In this document: positions 8,210 to 16,692 of the stretch, piece by piece
Layout: every line of letters begins with the position of its first letter
Position numbering within the stretch: position 1 is the first letter of the stretch
NCBI GenBank assembly: GCA_032119795.1
Contig: JAUMFO010000048.1
Span: 6,252 to 70,251 of the forward strand
Direction: 5' to 3'
Length of the DNA stretch: 64,000 nucleotides
Origin: JAGIBJ01 sp032119795
Lineage (GTDB): Bacteria; Actinomycetota; Thermoleophilia; Solirubrobacterales; Solirubrobacteraceae
Notes under the pieces: generated by a model
What the model saw: only the letters and a program-made list of their open reading frames with translations
Told to the model about the DNA's origin: nothing
Databases searched by the model: none
Position numbers and translations under genes: made by a program

Positions 8210-9661
8210 ATGAGTGGCGAGCTCCTGACCCACCGCCCCGACCGCCCACTGGCGCTCGACACCCCTGCGCTTGACCGGCTCCGCCAGCGCGTCCAGCGCG
8301 CTGCCTCTCGCCGCAAAGGCGACGGCGTCCTCGTGTCCGCCACCGCCCGCGTCCCGGTCCCCGACTCACTTGGCGATCTCCTCCGCGGCGCCAGCCTTGC
8401 CGGGGCGCCGTGGGCGCTGATCGAGCAGCCCGACCGCGGCGGACGCGGCATCCTCGCCCTGGGCGCCGCCACCACGATCCCGGTTGGCGCGCAGCCAGGC
8501 CAACGCTTTCGCGCGCTCGCCGAGCGCTGGCACCAGCTGGGCCGCACCGCTGCGGCAGATCCCGCCGGCGGCATCCCCGGCGCCGGCCTGATCCTCATCG
8601 GTGGCGCGGCATTCTCGCCCGGCGGAGGCACCGGCTCCACCTGGGACGGCTTCGGTGCCGGCGACATGATCGTCCCGTCCGTCACCGTGGCCGTGTGCGA
8701 TGGCGTGGCCGCGCTCACCGTCACCGTCGTCGTCTCACCCGGAGACGAGCCGATCGAGGCCCTTGCCGAAGCTCAACTGGCGACCGCGCTGCTCGTCCCG
8801 GCGCCTCCGGCCCCAGCGGACCCATTCCTCACCGCGCCAGACGTGCGCTCCGTCCTGGCCGCCGACCACTTCACCGGGGCCGTCGAGCGCGCGGTGCAGA
8901 TGATCGGAGACGGCGCCTTCAGCAAGATCGTCTTGGCCCGTGAGATCGAGGTGCGCTCCCAGCAGCCGTGGGACGTCCCCGACGTCCTGGCGCGCCTTGG
9001 CCAGCGCTTCCCGGCCTGCTTCGTCTTCGGCTTCGGTCGCGGCGACGGCGCCATGATCGGCGCGAGCCCCGAACTCCTCGTCCGCCGGGCCGGCCAGCGC
9101 GTGGAGACCGTCGCCCTCGCCGGGACGACGCGCCGCAGCGACGATCCGTCCGTCGACGAGCACCTCGCAGCGCAGCTGCTGAAGTCGCCGAAGGACCGTC
9201 AAGAGCACCAGCTGGTGGTCGACCGGATCGTGCGGACGCTCAAGCCCCACGCCCTCTGGGTGACGGCCCCCGACGAGCCGCAGATCGCGACCGTCGCCAA
9301 CGTGCACCACCTCGCAACGCCGATCCGCGCCCAGCTCGACGGCCGCGCCGGCCTCCTGGATCTGATCGGGTCGATGCACCCGACGCCAGCCGTCGGAGGC
9401 GAGCCCAACGAGACGGCTCTGCGCGCGATCCCGGGCCTGGAAGGCATCGACCGCGGCTGGTACGCCGGCCCGCTTGGCTGGGTCGACCGCGCGGGCGATG
9501 GCGAGCTGTTCGTCGGTCTGCGCAGCGGCGTGCTTCGCGGCGACGTCGCGCGGTTGTTCGCGGGCGTCGGTGTCGTCGGTGCGTCTGATCCGTCCTCCGA
9601 GCTCGCCGAGACTGAGGTCAAGCTCCAAGCCGTCCTCAGCGCCCTGCGTCCAAACGGCTGA
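8210..9661 (+). CDS. menF: Isochorismate synthase
   Basis: Converts chorismate to isochorismate, the first committed step of menaquinone synthesis. The 483-residue protein has the chorismate-binding enzyme fold in its C-terminal half: FSKIVLAREIEV, LAGTTRR, the MHPTPAVGGEPNETAL block and a GWYAGPLGWVD segment, all characteristic of isochorismate synthases of the MenF/EntC/DhbC group. Siderophore EntC-type use cannot be excluded from sequence alone, but the men genes on both sides make MenF much more likely. Confidence 0.93.
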   Translation: MSGELLTHRPDRPLALDTPALDRLRQRVQRAASRRKGDGVLVSATARVPVPDSLGDLLRGASLAGAPWALIEQPDRGGRGILALGAATTIPVGAQPGQRFRALAERWHQLGRTAAADPAGGIPGAGLILIGGAAFSPGGGTGSTWDGFGAGDMIVPSVTVAVCDGVAALTVTVVVSPGDEPIEALAEAQLATALLVPAPPAPADPFLTAPDVRSVLAADHFTGAVERAVQMIGDGAFSKIVLAREIEVRSQQPWDVPDVLARLGQRFPACFVFGFGRGDGAMIGASPELLVRRAGQRVETVALAGTTRRSDDPSVDEHLAAQLLKSPKDRQEHQLVVDRIVRTLKPHALWVTAPDEPQIATVANVHHLATPIRAQLDGRAGLLDLIGSMHPTPAVGGEPNETALRAIPGLEGIDRGWYAGPLGWVDRAGDGELFVGLRSGVLRGDVARLFAGVGVVGASDPSSELAETEVKLQAVLSALRPNG

Positions 9662-9691
9662 ACGGCGCCGCGGTCTCCCGCGGCGCCTCGA

Positions 9692-9697
9692 TACGTT
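9692..9697 (+). promoter_or_regulatory. -10 hexamer of leaderless GNAT gene
   Basis: TACGTT ends 8 nt before ATG 9705, which selects this start over in-frame codons upstream. Confidence 0.5.
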
Positions 9698-9704
9698 CTG
9701 GAGC

Positions 9705-10253
9705 ATGAGCGTGCTTGAGACCGACCGGCTGACCCTCGTCCCCTGGCCGGCTCAGCGTTACGAGGCGATCGCCCAGCTGACCTCCGATTCCGAAGTGATG
9801 CGGTACATCGGAACTGGCGAGCCCTGGGACGACGAGAAGATTGCGACGGTGGCCGCCGGCCAACAGGCCAACTGGGACACGGTCGGCTACGGCTGGCGGA
9901 TAGCCATCCGCAACGCCGACAACGTGGCGATCGCGATGGCTGCGTCTTGCCCTGCAGGCGCCGGGATCCCAGACCTCGACCCTGAGGAGCACGAGCTCGG
10001 CTGGTGGGTCGCCTCTGGCGCCTGGCGCCAGGGCTACGGCACCGAGATCGGCCTCGCTCTGCGTGGTGAGGCGCACGAGGTGCACGGCTCCCCGGTCGTG
10101 CTGGCACGGCTTCAGCCGGAGAACGTCGGCTCGGCCGGCGTGGCAACGGCGATCGGGCTCTCGTACGACGGAGACATCCGCGGGCGCGTCGGCGAGGTCA
10201 ACGCCGTCTACCGCGGCACGGCGGCGGACTGGCGTGAACGCGTGACGATCTAA
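9705..10253 (+). CDS. GNAT family N-acetyltransferase
   Basis: A 182-residue protein of the RimJ/RimL-like GNAT subgroup. It opens with the typical LETDRLTLVPW and has a DSEVMRYIGTGEPW segment, ELGWWVASGAWRQGYGTE (the acetyl-CoA pyrophosphate loop region) and a final LQPENVGSAGVATAIGL helix. It would acetylate an amine on a small molecule or protein N-terminus; the substrate is unknown. Its stop codon lies 1 nt from the stop of the convergent collagen-like gene. It sits between menF and menD but nothing links it to quinone synthesis. Confidence 0.85.
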   Translation: MSVLETDRLTLVPWPAQRYEAIAQLTSDSEVMRYIGTGEPWDDEKIATVAAGQQANWDTVGYGWRIAIRNADNVAIAMAASCPAGAGIPDLDPEEHELGWWVASGAWRQGYGTEIGLALRGEAHEVHGSPVVLARLQPENVGSAGVATAIGLSYDGDIRGRVGEVNAVYRGTAADWRERVTI

Positions 10254-10254
10254 C

Positions 10255-11034
10255 TCAGCCCAGCCGCAGCGGAGTGGCCATCAGGTAGATCGCGGTTGGG
10301 CCAAACTCCATGCCCGGCTCCGACACCGCGTACGAGACCGTCCGTTCGGCCGTCACCGGCTGGGTTTCGTTCGCGGGACCCAGAAGGTTCCAGCTTCGAT
10401 CGTATCCGCCGTCCGCCGATACGAATGCGTACCCGAAGCCTTCAGCCGGGGTCGCTGGCGCACTGATCAAGCCGAGGAACTGGCCACCCGCGGCGCCGCC
10501 CGATTGCCCGCTGATGCGCGCTTCCCAACGGTAGATGCCCGGCGCCGGCGGAGTGATCCTCGGAGCCCCCGAATTGGTCCACGTCGTGCTGGTCGTCCCA
10601 AACCCGGCGGTGCTGCCCCGCCAGAGCGTCTCACCCTTGAGTACCCGCCACTTCGCAGAGGACAGTGACGCGTCGTACCGGAGGTGCCAGAGGTAGGGCC
10701 CGCCGTAGGCGCCAGTGGCGTCGACGTCGAGGTAGATCTCATCGCCATCCACCGGCGAGGTGGGCAACCGCTGCACGATTGGAGGCCGCGGAGCGCCGGC
10801 TGGGCCCTCGGTGCCGCGTGGGCCTCGGGGCCCCGACGGGCCTTGCGGCCCAGGCGTGACGACCCCCTTGGCCAGGTCCTTTGTCGTCAGTGAGCCGTTT
10901 TTGACTTGCGCGCTGCCAACCGAGTTTTTCGGGAGCGTCGCGACGGCGTACGACGTGCCGCCGAGCGAGACAAAGAGCGCGACCAGTGCGATGCCATGGG
11001 CGCTGGTGAGACGGCGGCTTTTCGGGCTGGACAC
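10255..11034 (-). CDS. Exported collagen-like protein, paralogue A
   Basis: A 259-residue secreted protein. It has a basic N-terminus, a hydrophobic signal segment (IALVALFVSLGGTSYAVA, about residues 15-32), the family block LPKNSVGSAQVKNGSLTTKDLAKGVV, then about seven Gly-X-Y triplets (GPQGPSGPRGPRGTEGPAG), then a roughly 180-residue beta-rich domain. The segment SPVDGDEIYLDV and WHLRYDAS resembles tail-fibre-like adhesin modules and recurs in paralogue C. A short collagen stalk carrying a globular head is the likely form. GTG 11034 is chosen because a -10 hexamer ends 8 nt upstream. Confidence 0.8.
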   Translation of the reverse strand: MSSPKSRRLTSAHGIALVALFVSLGGTSYAVATLPKNSVGSAQVKNGSLTTKDLAKGVVTPGPQGPSGPRGPRGTEGPAGAPRPPIVQRLPTSPVDGDEIYLDVDATGAYGGPYLWHLRYDASLSSAKWRVLKGETLWRGSTAGFGTTSTTWTNSGAPRITPPAPGIYRWEARISGQSGGAAGGQFLGLISAPATPAEGFGYAFVSADGGYDRSWNLLGPANETQPVTAERTVSYAVSEPGMEFGPTAIYLMATPLRLG

Positions 11035-11041
11035 CCGCGCG

Positions 11042-11047
11042 ATCCTA
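11042..11047 (-). promoter_or_regulatory. -10 hexamer of collagen-like gene A
   Basis: Minus-strand TAGGAT ends 8 nt before GTG 11034. Confidence 0.5.
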
Positions 11048-11066
11048 CCAATCCGCCACGGCGCGA

Positions 11067-11795
11067 CTACTGGGGGACGTTCGTGACCTCGCCAGAGGGG
11101 AGCACCGCCAGCTTCGCGTGCTGGACCGTCGCTGATGTGCCAGCGGCGATGTTGTTCTCATGGCTGCAACGCACCGACACGTCGAACGCCTCGGTGCGCG
11201 TGAGTGGCACGAGATCGGCGAGGGCATGGGAGCTGGTGCTGTCCCAGGCCTGAGTCGGCGGCTTCACCGAACCGCCTCCCTCGCCAACCGTGCCAGACAT
11301 CTGCGACACCACCGTCGGGTCGCCATTGCGCCCCGCTGGCTCGGTCACCGTCTGGCACCACACCTGCATGCCGTACTCGGGCCCATTGGCGAGTTCGGCA
11401 TAGCCGGCAAACTCCACGCGATAGGTGCCCGCTGGGACGTTTCGGATCCGCAGCACCGTCATGAACTCCCAGACGTTGGGTGAGAGGTTGACCTTGTCTG
11501 CCTTGGCGAACCGCCAAGGGGCGAGTGAACCGCTCGCTCCGGCGGGACCGACGAGACCGGCGGGTCCTGCCGCTCCGTCGGCGCCGCGGGGGCCTCGCGG
11601 CCCTGGCGCGGCCGACGCAAACACCCCGGACGCCAGATCCTTTGCCGTCAGCGAGCCGTCCTTGACCTGCAAGCTCGCAACGGAGTTCTTCGGCAGTTTG
11701 GTGACGGCGTAGGAGGTGCCACCAAGCGAGATGAACAGCGCAAGCAGCGCGATCGCGTGGGCGCTGGTGAGGCGAGAGAGATTCGGGCGAGGCAC
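11067..11795 (-). CDS. Exported collagen-like protein, paralogue B
   Basis: A 242-residue secreted protein with the same opening as A (RLTSAHAIALLALFISLGGT, then LPKNSVASLQVKDGSLTAKDLASGV) and a stalk of about six to seven Gly-X-Y triplets (GPRGPRGADGAAGPAG). The head differs from A and C: it includes NVPAGTYRVEF, FDVSVRCSHEN and two or more cysteines, and is most like the head of the fourth paralogue near 48.4 kb. GTG 11795 is set by a -10 hexamer 7 nt upstream. The gene lies 32 nt upstream of A but seems to have its own promoter. Confidence 0.8.
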   Translation of the reverse strand: MPRPNLSRLTSAHAIALLALFISLGGTSYAVTKLPKNSVASLQVKDGSLTAKDLASGVFASAAPGPRGPRGADGAAGPAGLVGPAGASGSLAPWRFAKADKVNLSPNVWEFMTVLRIRNVPAGTYRVEFAGYAELANGPEYGMQVWCQTVTEPAGRNGDPTVVSQMSGTVGEGGGSVKPPTQAWDSTSSHALADLVPLTRTEAFDVSVRCSHENNIAAGTSATVQHAKLAVLPSGEVTNVPQ

Positions 11796-11801
11796 CGGCG
11801 C

Positions 11802-11807
11802 AGGGTA
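11802..11807 (-). promoter_or_regulatory. -10 hexamer of collagen-like gene B
   Basis: Minus-strand TACCCT ends 7 nt before GTG 11795. Confidence 0.5.
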
Positions 11808-11889
11808 CCAACGCTTCGTATCGGGGCGGACCGATCAGACCATGCTGCAGGCGCGACCGGCGCGGGGCCAGCGACCGGTGCGTAGGCCG

Positions 11890-12675
11890 TCAGCCGACGC
11901 GGACCGGCCGGACTCGTAGGTCGCGGAAGTCGGCGTCAACGTCGCCGCCCTCGCTGTAGAGGCGAAGGTCGATAATGCCAGGCGTGCCCCTCGTCAGGCG
12001 CACGTGCCCGGTGACGGTGGTCGCCACCAAGGTCGTGATGCTGCCCTGCAACCCTTGGTAGAGGTCGATGCGGGCGTTGGGGAACTCGCCTTGCCCATCG
12101 CCGACCGCAGCGTAGGCAGCGCCCGGGGCACTGTTGGTTGCGTGGTACATCCGGGACGAGAACTCCGCGTCGTACTGGCCAGCGAGCGGCAGCGGGATCA
12201 CCGGGCCGATGTTGCCCGTCAAATACGTCGTCGCGCTGGTGCCGGTATTCCCGGATGTTGCTTCGAGGTCGGAGCCGCCGACGAACTCCCACTTGTAGGG
12301 GCCCGTCGCGGTCGACCGGTACCGCAGATGCCAGACGACCCCGGCGGTCGCCATCGGGGCGCTCTGGAAGTAGACGGTCTCGCCGTCGGCTGGGGAGACG
12401 GGAAGCGCGGAGACAAGGGCGACCGGCTGCCCGGCGCCTGACGCACCCTCAGCGCCTCGCGGACCGCGCGCGCCGGACGGCCCCTGCGGACCGGCGGTCA
12501 GGACCCCCTTGGCGAGGTCGTTCGCCGTCAGCGAGCCGTTCTTCACCTGCGCGCTACCAACCGAGTTCTTCGGGAGCGTCGCGACGGCGTACGACGTGCC
12601 GCCGAGCGAGATGAAGAGCGCGAGCCCGGCCATCACATGGGCGCTCGAGAAGCGGCGGTTACGGAGCTGAGTCAC
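11890..12675 (-). CDS. Exported collagen-like protein, paralogue C
   Basis: A 261-residue secreted protein with signal segment FSSAHVMAGLALFISLGGTS, the LPKNSVGSAQVKNGSLTANDLAKGV block, Gly-X-Y triplets (GPQGPSGARGPRGAEGASG) and a head with SPADGETVYFQS, VWHLRYRST and YKWEFVGG. This head clearly matches paralogue A, so A and C are the closer pair. The GTG 12675 start again has a -10 hexamer 7 nt upstream. No membrane anchor or sorting signal is seen after the head. Confidence 0.8.
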   Translation of the reverse strand: MTQLRNRRFSSAHVMAGLALFISLGGTSYAVATLPKNSVGSAQVKNGSLTANDLAKGVLTAGPQGPSGARGPRGAEGASGAGQPVALVSALPVSPADGETVYFQSAPMATAGVVWHLRYRSTATGPYKWEFVGGSDLEATSGNTGTSATTYLTGNIGPVIPLPLAGQYDAEFSSRMYHATNSAPGAAYAAVGDGQGEFPNARIDLYQGLQGSITTLVATTVTGHVRLTRGTPGIIDLRLYSEGGDVDADFRDLRVRPVRVG

Positions 12676-12681
12676 CGCGCC

Positions 12682-12687
12682 AGGCTA
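12682..12687 (-). promoter_or_regulatory. -10 hexamer of collagen-like gene C
   Basis: Minus-strand TAGCCT ends 7 nt before GTG 12675. Confidence 0.5.
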
Positions 12688-12729
12688 GCAATCCGCGACG
12701 GTGCGGATGGCCGCTGCGGGCGGCGTCGG

Positions 12730-14451
12730 CTAGCGCGCTGCGCCGCCGACGCGCACCTCGATGAGGCGGGCCCGGTCGGCTGGAAGCGCCAGCGCTGCCG
12801 CCAGATCGTCGACGGTCGACGGCGTGAGGTGCTCGAGCCGGTGGAGCGCGGCAAGATGCCTGAGATCGAGGCCGTGGGGCGTCGCGATCAGCGGCTCAAA
12901 GGCATCGCCGGCGTTGTCGGCGACGGGGAGCCGGTCGAAGATCCGGCCGCCGTCGTTGTTCACCACGACGAACTGGACCGGCAATCCAAGGCGCGACGAG
13001 CCCGCGAGGCCGCCCTGGTCGTAGAGGAGCGTGAGGTCGCCCATGTAGGCGACGACGCGGCCACTCCCCGTGGCAGCAGCGCCGAACGCCGTCGAGACGA
13101 CGCCGTCGATGCCGTTGGCTCCACGGTTGCTGAGGACGCGAGGTGGGCCGTCGGTCGCGGCCGCCCAGCGCTCGAGCAGCCGGATGGCCAGTGAGGGGCC
13201 GACCACGAGGGTGGCGGCCGAGTCGAGCACAGACGCGATCGTGCGGGCGACCAGTGCCTCCGTCAACGGTTCGTCGCCAGCTGCGCCGAGGACGCGTTGC
13301 GCTCGAGGTGCGGCGAGCGCCGCCGACTCCGCGGCGTGCCAGCGATCACGCCAGCCGGGCTCGGCCAGGCCGTCGATGGAGTCCGACACGCCTTCGCGCG
13401 CAGCGCTGACCGCCGTATTCAACGCGCGGATCGCGCGCCCTGCGTCGGCGTCGAGCCACGTCGACGCCGAGGATCCCGGGTCGGCCCAGATCGCCTCGGG
13501 AGTGAGCATCATCTGGGGCGCGCCCGCGGCGGTCGTGGAGAGCCACGCCCTGAGGGGTTTGGACACCGGCAGATCACCGACTCGCAGGACGAGATCAGGG
13601 ACGAGTGCCTCTCCAGCCGGCGCGTCGAGGAAGAGGTCGTAGGCGGCGATGGCATGGGGGCCGCGACGGGCGCCGCTCATCGGGTCGGCGAGGAGCGGCC
13701 AGCCGAGCGTCGACGCTAGGCGGGGGAGCAGCGCGGCCAGCTCCGGAGAGCGCTCGCACCTCCCGGCAACGATCACGCCGCGGCCGGCTCGCATGCAATG
13801 CGCCGCCAGCGCGGCGATCTCGTGGGCATCGACGCTCCTGGGACGTTGCACGGCGAGCCACGGCGCGCCATCGGCGCGGCCACCCGTGATCGGCGTGTGC
13901 GTCCCCGGGGCCGTCAACGGCTCGCGCATCGGCAGGTTGAGCTGCACGGCTCCGGCCCGCCCCGGGCCGGTCGTCGCGATCACCGCGCGGCACGCCGTCG
14001 CTCGGATCCAGCGCTCGCGCTCCTGCGTCGCCTCGCCGAGGTCGGGCTCGACGACCCAGCGGGCCACGTGGTCGAGGGCGCGGAGTTGGTCGATGGTCTG
14101 GCCGGCGCCGACGTCGCGCAGCTCGGCTGGGCGGTCGGCGCTCAACACGAGCAACGGTACCCCGGCCTCGTGGGCCTCCGTCGCAGCGGGCAACAGGTTG
14201 CTGAGGGCGGTGCCCGACGTGACGCAGACGGCCGCGGCCACGCCTGTCGCTTTGGCGATCCCCAGCGCGAAGAAGCCGGCGGAGCGCTCGTCGACGACCG
14301 ACCAGCACGTGATCCGTGGGTCGGCGTTGAGCGCCAGCAGGATCGGCGCGTTCCGAGAGCCTGGGCAGAGGACGGCATGGCGCACTCCGCTGCGCCCCAG
14401 CTCGTCGACGAGCGCGGCGAGCAGGGGGAGGTGCGAGGGGGGAGCAGGCAT
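12730..14451 (-). CDS. menD: SEPHCHC synthase (MenD)
   Basis: ThDP-dependent enzyme joining isochorismate and 2-ketoglutarate in menaquinone synthesis. The 573-residue protein opens with LVDELGRSGVRHAVLCPGSRNAP and has TSGTALSNLLPA, VLSADRPAELRDVGAGQTIDQ and the C-terminal GDLTLLYDQGGL and VNNDGGRIFDRLP ThDP/Mg segments of MenD. ATG 14451 gives the family N-terminus; the frame stays open a further 87 codons upstream but that part has no MenD character. It is divergent from menH. Confidence 0.95.
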   Translation of the reverse strand: MPAPPSHLPLLAALVDELGRSGVRHAVLCPGSRNAPILLALNADPRITCWSVVDERSAGFFALGIAKATGVAAAVCVTSGTALSNLLPAATEAHEAGVPLLVLSADRPAELRDVGAGQTIDQLRALDHVARWVVEPDLGEATQERERWIRATACRAVIATTGPGRAGAVQLNLPMREPLTAPGTHTPITGGRADGAPWLAVQRPRSVDAHEIAALAAHCMRAGRGVIVAGRCERSPELAALLPRLASTLGWPLLADPMSGARRGPHAIAAYDLFLDAPAGEALVPDLVLRVGDLPVSKPLRAWLSTTAAGAPQMMLTPEAIWADPGSSASTWLDADAGRAIRALNTAVSAAREGVSDSIDGLAEPGWRDRWHAAESAALAAPRAQRVLGAAGDEPLTEALVARTIASVLDSAATLVVGPSLAIRLLERWAAATDGPPRVLSNRGANGIDGVVSTAFGAAATGSGRVVAYMGDLTLLYDQGGLAGSSRLGLPVQFVVVNNDGGRIFDRLPVADNAGDAFEPLIATPHGLDLRHLAALHRLEHLTPSTVDDLAAALALPADRARLIEVRVGGAAR

Positions 14452-14515
14452 GGTGGAGTGGGGTCGGCCGGGCGAGCGGAGCAACCTCGGCAGCCGTCCC
14501 TCATCATGACGGCTC

Positions 14516-15253
14516 GTGCCCGCGCCACTCGTCCTCCTCCATGGCTTTACGCAGACCGGTGCGTCGTGGGATCGCGTCCGCGACGCGCTAGAGCTCGGCG
14601 ACCGCCAGGTGCTCACGCCGGACCAGCGTGGCCACGGCGCCGCGTCGGCGACTCGGCCGATTCTGCTGCCGGCGATGGCTGCCGACGCCATGGCGGCCGT
14701 CAGCGGAGGCACCGAACTCGCGCTTGGCGGCTACTCCATGGGCGGCCGCGCTGCGATGCTCGCCGCGCTCGCCTCCCCTGGGCGACTGACGCACCTCGCG
14801 CTCATCTCGACGACCGCGGGCATCGAGGACGAACGCGAGCGTGCCGAACGGATCGCTGCCGACGACACGCTTGCTGCGCAGATCGAGCGCGAAGGGATCG
14901 AGGCATTTGCTGCGGAGTGGGGGAGCGGAACGCTCTTTGCTGGCCAAGACCCGGACGTGGCCGCGGCCGCACACGCGGACCGTCTGAGGAACGACGCGGC
15001 TGGACTCGCGGCCTCGCTGCGCGGCGCCGGGACGGGCAAGATGGGCTCGCTTTGGAGGGGGCTCTCGGCGCTGACGATGCCCGTACTGGTGCTGACGGGT
15101 GAGCGCGACGAGAAGTTCACGGCGATCGGGGCGCGACTGGCATCGGAGATCCCCGGCGCCGAGCACGTGGTCGTCCCAGGCGCCGGGCACCAACTCCCGC
15201 TGGAGGCTCCGCAAGCGGTAGCGGCCGAACTCGAGCGCCTACTCTTGCGCTGA
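14516..15253 (+). CDS. menH: SHCHC synthase, alpha/beta hydrolase (MenH)
   Basis: MenH eliminates pyruvate from SEPHCHC to give SHCHC. The 245-residue alpha/beta hydrolase has the oxyanion region LVLLHGFTQTGASWD, nucleophile elbow GGYSMGGRAAM (the GYSMGGR form is the MenH signature), a late aspartate in LVLTGERDEKF and the catalytic His in PGAGHQLPLE. It starts at GTG 14516. Position beside menD strongly supports MenH over a general esterase. Confidence 0.88.
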   Translation: MPAPLVLLHGFTQTGASWDRVRDALELGDRQVLTPDQRGHGAASATRPILLPAMAADAMAAVSGGTELALGGYSMGGRAAMLAALASPGRLTHLALISTTAGIEDERERAERIAADDTLAAQIEREGIEAFAAEWGSGTLFAGQDPDVAAAAHADRLRNDAAGLAASLRGAGTGKMGSLWRGLSALTMPVLVLTGERDEKFTAIGARLASEIPGAEHVVVPGAGHQLPLEAPQAVAAELERLLLR

Positions 15254-15256
15254 GGC

Positions 15257-15559
15257 ATGCTGGTCGACGTCACCAATCACGCGGTCGACCGGTACCGCCA
15301 ACGCGTCCGCGGGACGCTCGACGCTCGGACCGAGATCGCGGTCCGCGTCTCGCGCGGCTACGACGCCGGCCGCGTCGAAGCGGGCCCGAAGGGCGAGGTG
15401 CTCGTCCGCGACCGTGAGCTGCCGGGCCTGATCTTCGTCTGCCGCGCGGAAGACGGCCGGCTCGTGGTGATCACCCTCTGGGAAGACGACGATGCGGCCG
15501 CTCGCGTGCCCAGGCGCTTCACCGACGCCCTGCGCGACGACGACCACCGCGTCGCCTGA
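15257..15559 (+). CDS. Small protein of unknown function
   Basis: A 100-residue soluble, charged protein starting 3 nt after menH. The N-terminal HAVDRYRQRVRG followed later by a paired-strand GLIFVCRAEDGRLVVITLWEDD resembles the H-x(4)-R-x(2)-R layout of small DUF4258/BrnT-like folds, which include RelE-like toxins. The match is by eye only and no partner antitoxin is adjacent. It is convergent with menC. Confidence 0.6.
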   Translation: MLVDVTNHAVDRYRQRVRGTLDARTEIAVRVSRGYDAGRVEAGPKGEVLVRDRELPGLIFVCRAEDGRLVVITLWEDDDAAARVPRRFTDALRDDDHRVA

Positions 15560-15565
15560 CCGCCG

Positions 15566-16636
15566 CTAGAGCAGGCCTGGCCCTGCCGGCACGGCAATGC
15601 GCCCGTCGACGGGCTCGAGTCGCCCGGCCAGCTCGGCGAGTTCGGGGGCGTCGTCCAGATCCAGTGCCTCGAGGGTCGCCAAGCCCAGCGGACGCTCGAT
15701 ATTCAGCGCTGCCGCAGCATGGATGGCGGCCGCGATCCCGAGCGGCCCGTCGAACGTGGAGGCCAGCGCGACCTGCACGCCCGCGACGCGGGCCAGCGTC
15801 GCCTTCACGAGCAGCGGGCCGATGCCACCGGTACGCGCAAGTTTGAGTTCGACGACGTCAGGGCCGCGAGTGATTGCGCCGGGCTCGCGGTCGGCGGTCT
15901 CGTCGATCGTCAGCTCAACCTCGACGCATGCAGCGTTCAGGGCCGCGCGCAGATGCGGCCAGGCGTCTCCGCCAGACACCGGCTCCTCGACCGCCGCGAC
16001 CGACAGCGGGCGGGCGACGAGCCGCTCGATCGCCTCCAACGCCTCGGGGACCGACCACGCGCCGTTGGCGTCGACCTTGATCCGCACGTCCGGGCCAGCG
16101 CCAGCGCGCACGGCGGCGACGCGAGCGAGATCGTCGTCGAGTCCCAGGCCGACCTTCACCTTGAACGCCGTGAACCCATCCGCTGCGGCATCGGTAGCGA
16201 TCGCCCCGGCCTCCGCCGAACTCACGCCACCGATCGTCCGGTGCACGGCGATCGAGCCCAACACGTCGCTGGCGAGCAGCTCAGCAACGGGCTGGCCAGT
16301 GCGCCGCGCGCCGCGGTCCCACATCGCCAGATCCACCGCCGCCAGCGCCTGCTGAATGGGCGTCACGGCGGTGAGACGGTCGAGGATGACGTGCCCCTGC
16401 TCGGACTCGTCGACGTCGGCCAACTCCGCAGCCAGCGCCTGCAGCGCAGCGCGGCACGCGTCGTCGGAGATGCCGTCGTAGGCCTCGAGGGGCGCGGCTT
16501 CGCCGCGCCCGACCGGTCCCTCACTGCCATGAAGCTCGACGAGAAACAGCGTCCGGCGGTCGAGCACCCCCCAGCTTGTCGGGAGCGGAGTTCGGAGGCC
16601 GACGACCTGCTCGCGGATATCGAGTCGAAACGCCAT
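15566..16636 (-). CDS. menC: o-Succinylbenzoate synthase, enolase superfamily (MenC)
   Basis: Dehydrates SHCHC to o-succinylbenzoate. The 356-residue protein has the enolase-superfamily capping domain (LRTPLPTSWGVLDRRTLFLVEL, GRGEAAPLEAYDG) and barrel with FKVKVG (catalytic Lys pair), RIKVDANGAW, VEEPV and LTIDETA (metal-binding Asp/Glu/Asp series) and VELKLARTGGI (second catalytic Lys). Related dipeptide epimerases share this fold, but the men context and menA 56 nt upstream support MenC. It is the last gene of a minus-strand menB-menA-menC unit. Confidence 0.9.
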   Translation of the reverse strand: MAFRLDIREQVVGLRTPLPTSWGVLDRRTLFLVELHGSEGPVGRGEAAPLEAYDGISDDACRAALQALAAELADVDESEQGHVILDRLTAVTPIQQALAAVDLAMWDRGARRTGQPVAELLASDVLGSIAVHRTIGGVSSAEAGAIATDAAADGFTAFKVKVGLGLDDDLARVAAVRAGAGPDVRIKVDANGAWSVPEALEAIERLVARPLSVAAVEEPVSGGDAWPHLRAALNAACVEVELTIDETADREPGAITRGPDVVELKLARTGGIGPLLVKATLARVAGVQVALASTFDGPLGIAAAIHAAAALNIERPLGLATLEALDLDDAPELAELAGRLEPVDGRIAVPAGPGLL

Positions 16637-16692
16637 CAGCGTCGTGCTCGACGGGAGGAGAACGCGCAGACCATCGCCGCGACCTGCGTCGG

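Noticed and set aside
5632..8724. 1030-codon open frame on the minus strand across ilvB and ilvN
   Set aside because: It is the antisense shadow of strongly supported ilvB, ilvN and menF in GC-rich DNA; its sequence is Arg/Asp/His-rich with no family features.
14451..14712. N-terminal extension of menD
   Set aside because: The frame is open but the extension is Arg/Ser/Pro-rich, overlaps the menH start region and is not MenD-like.
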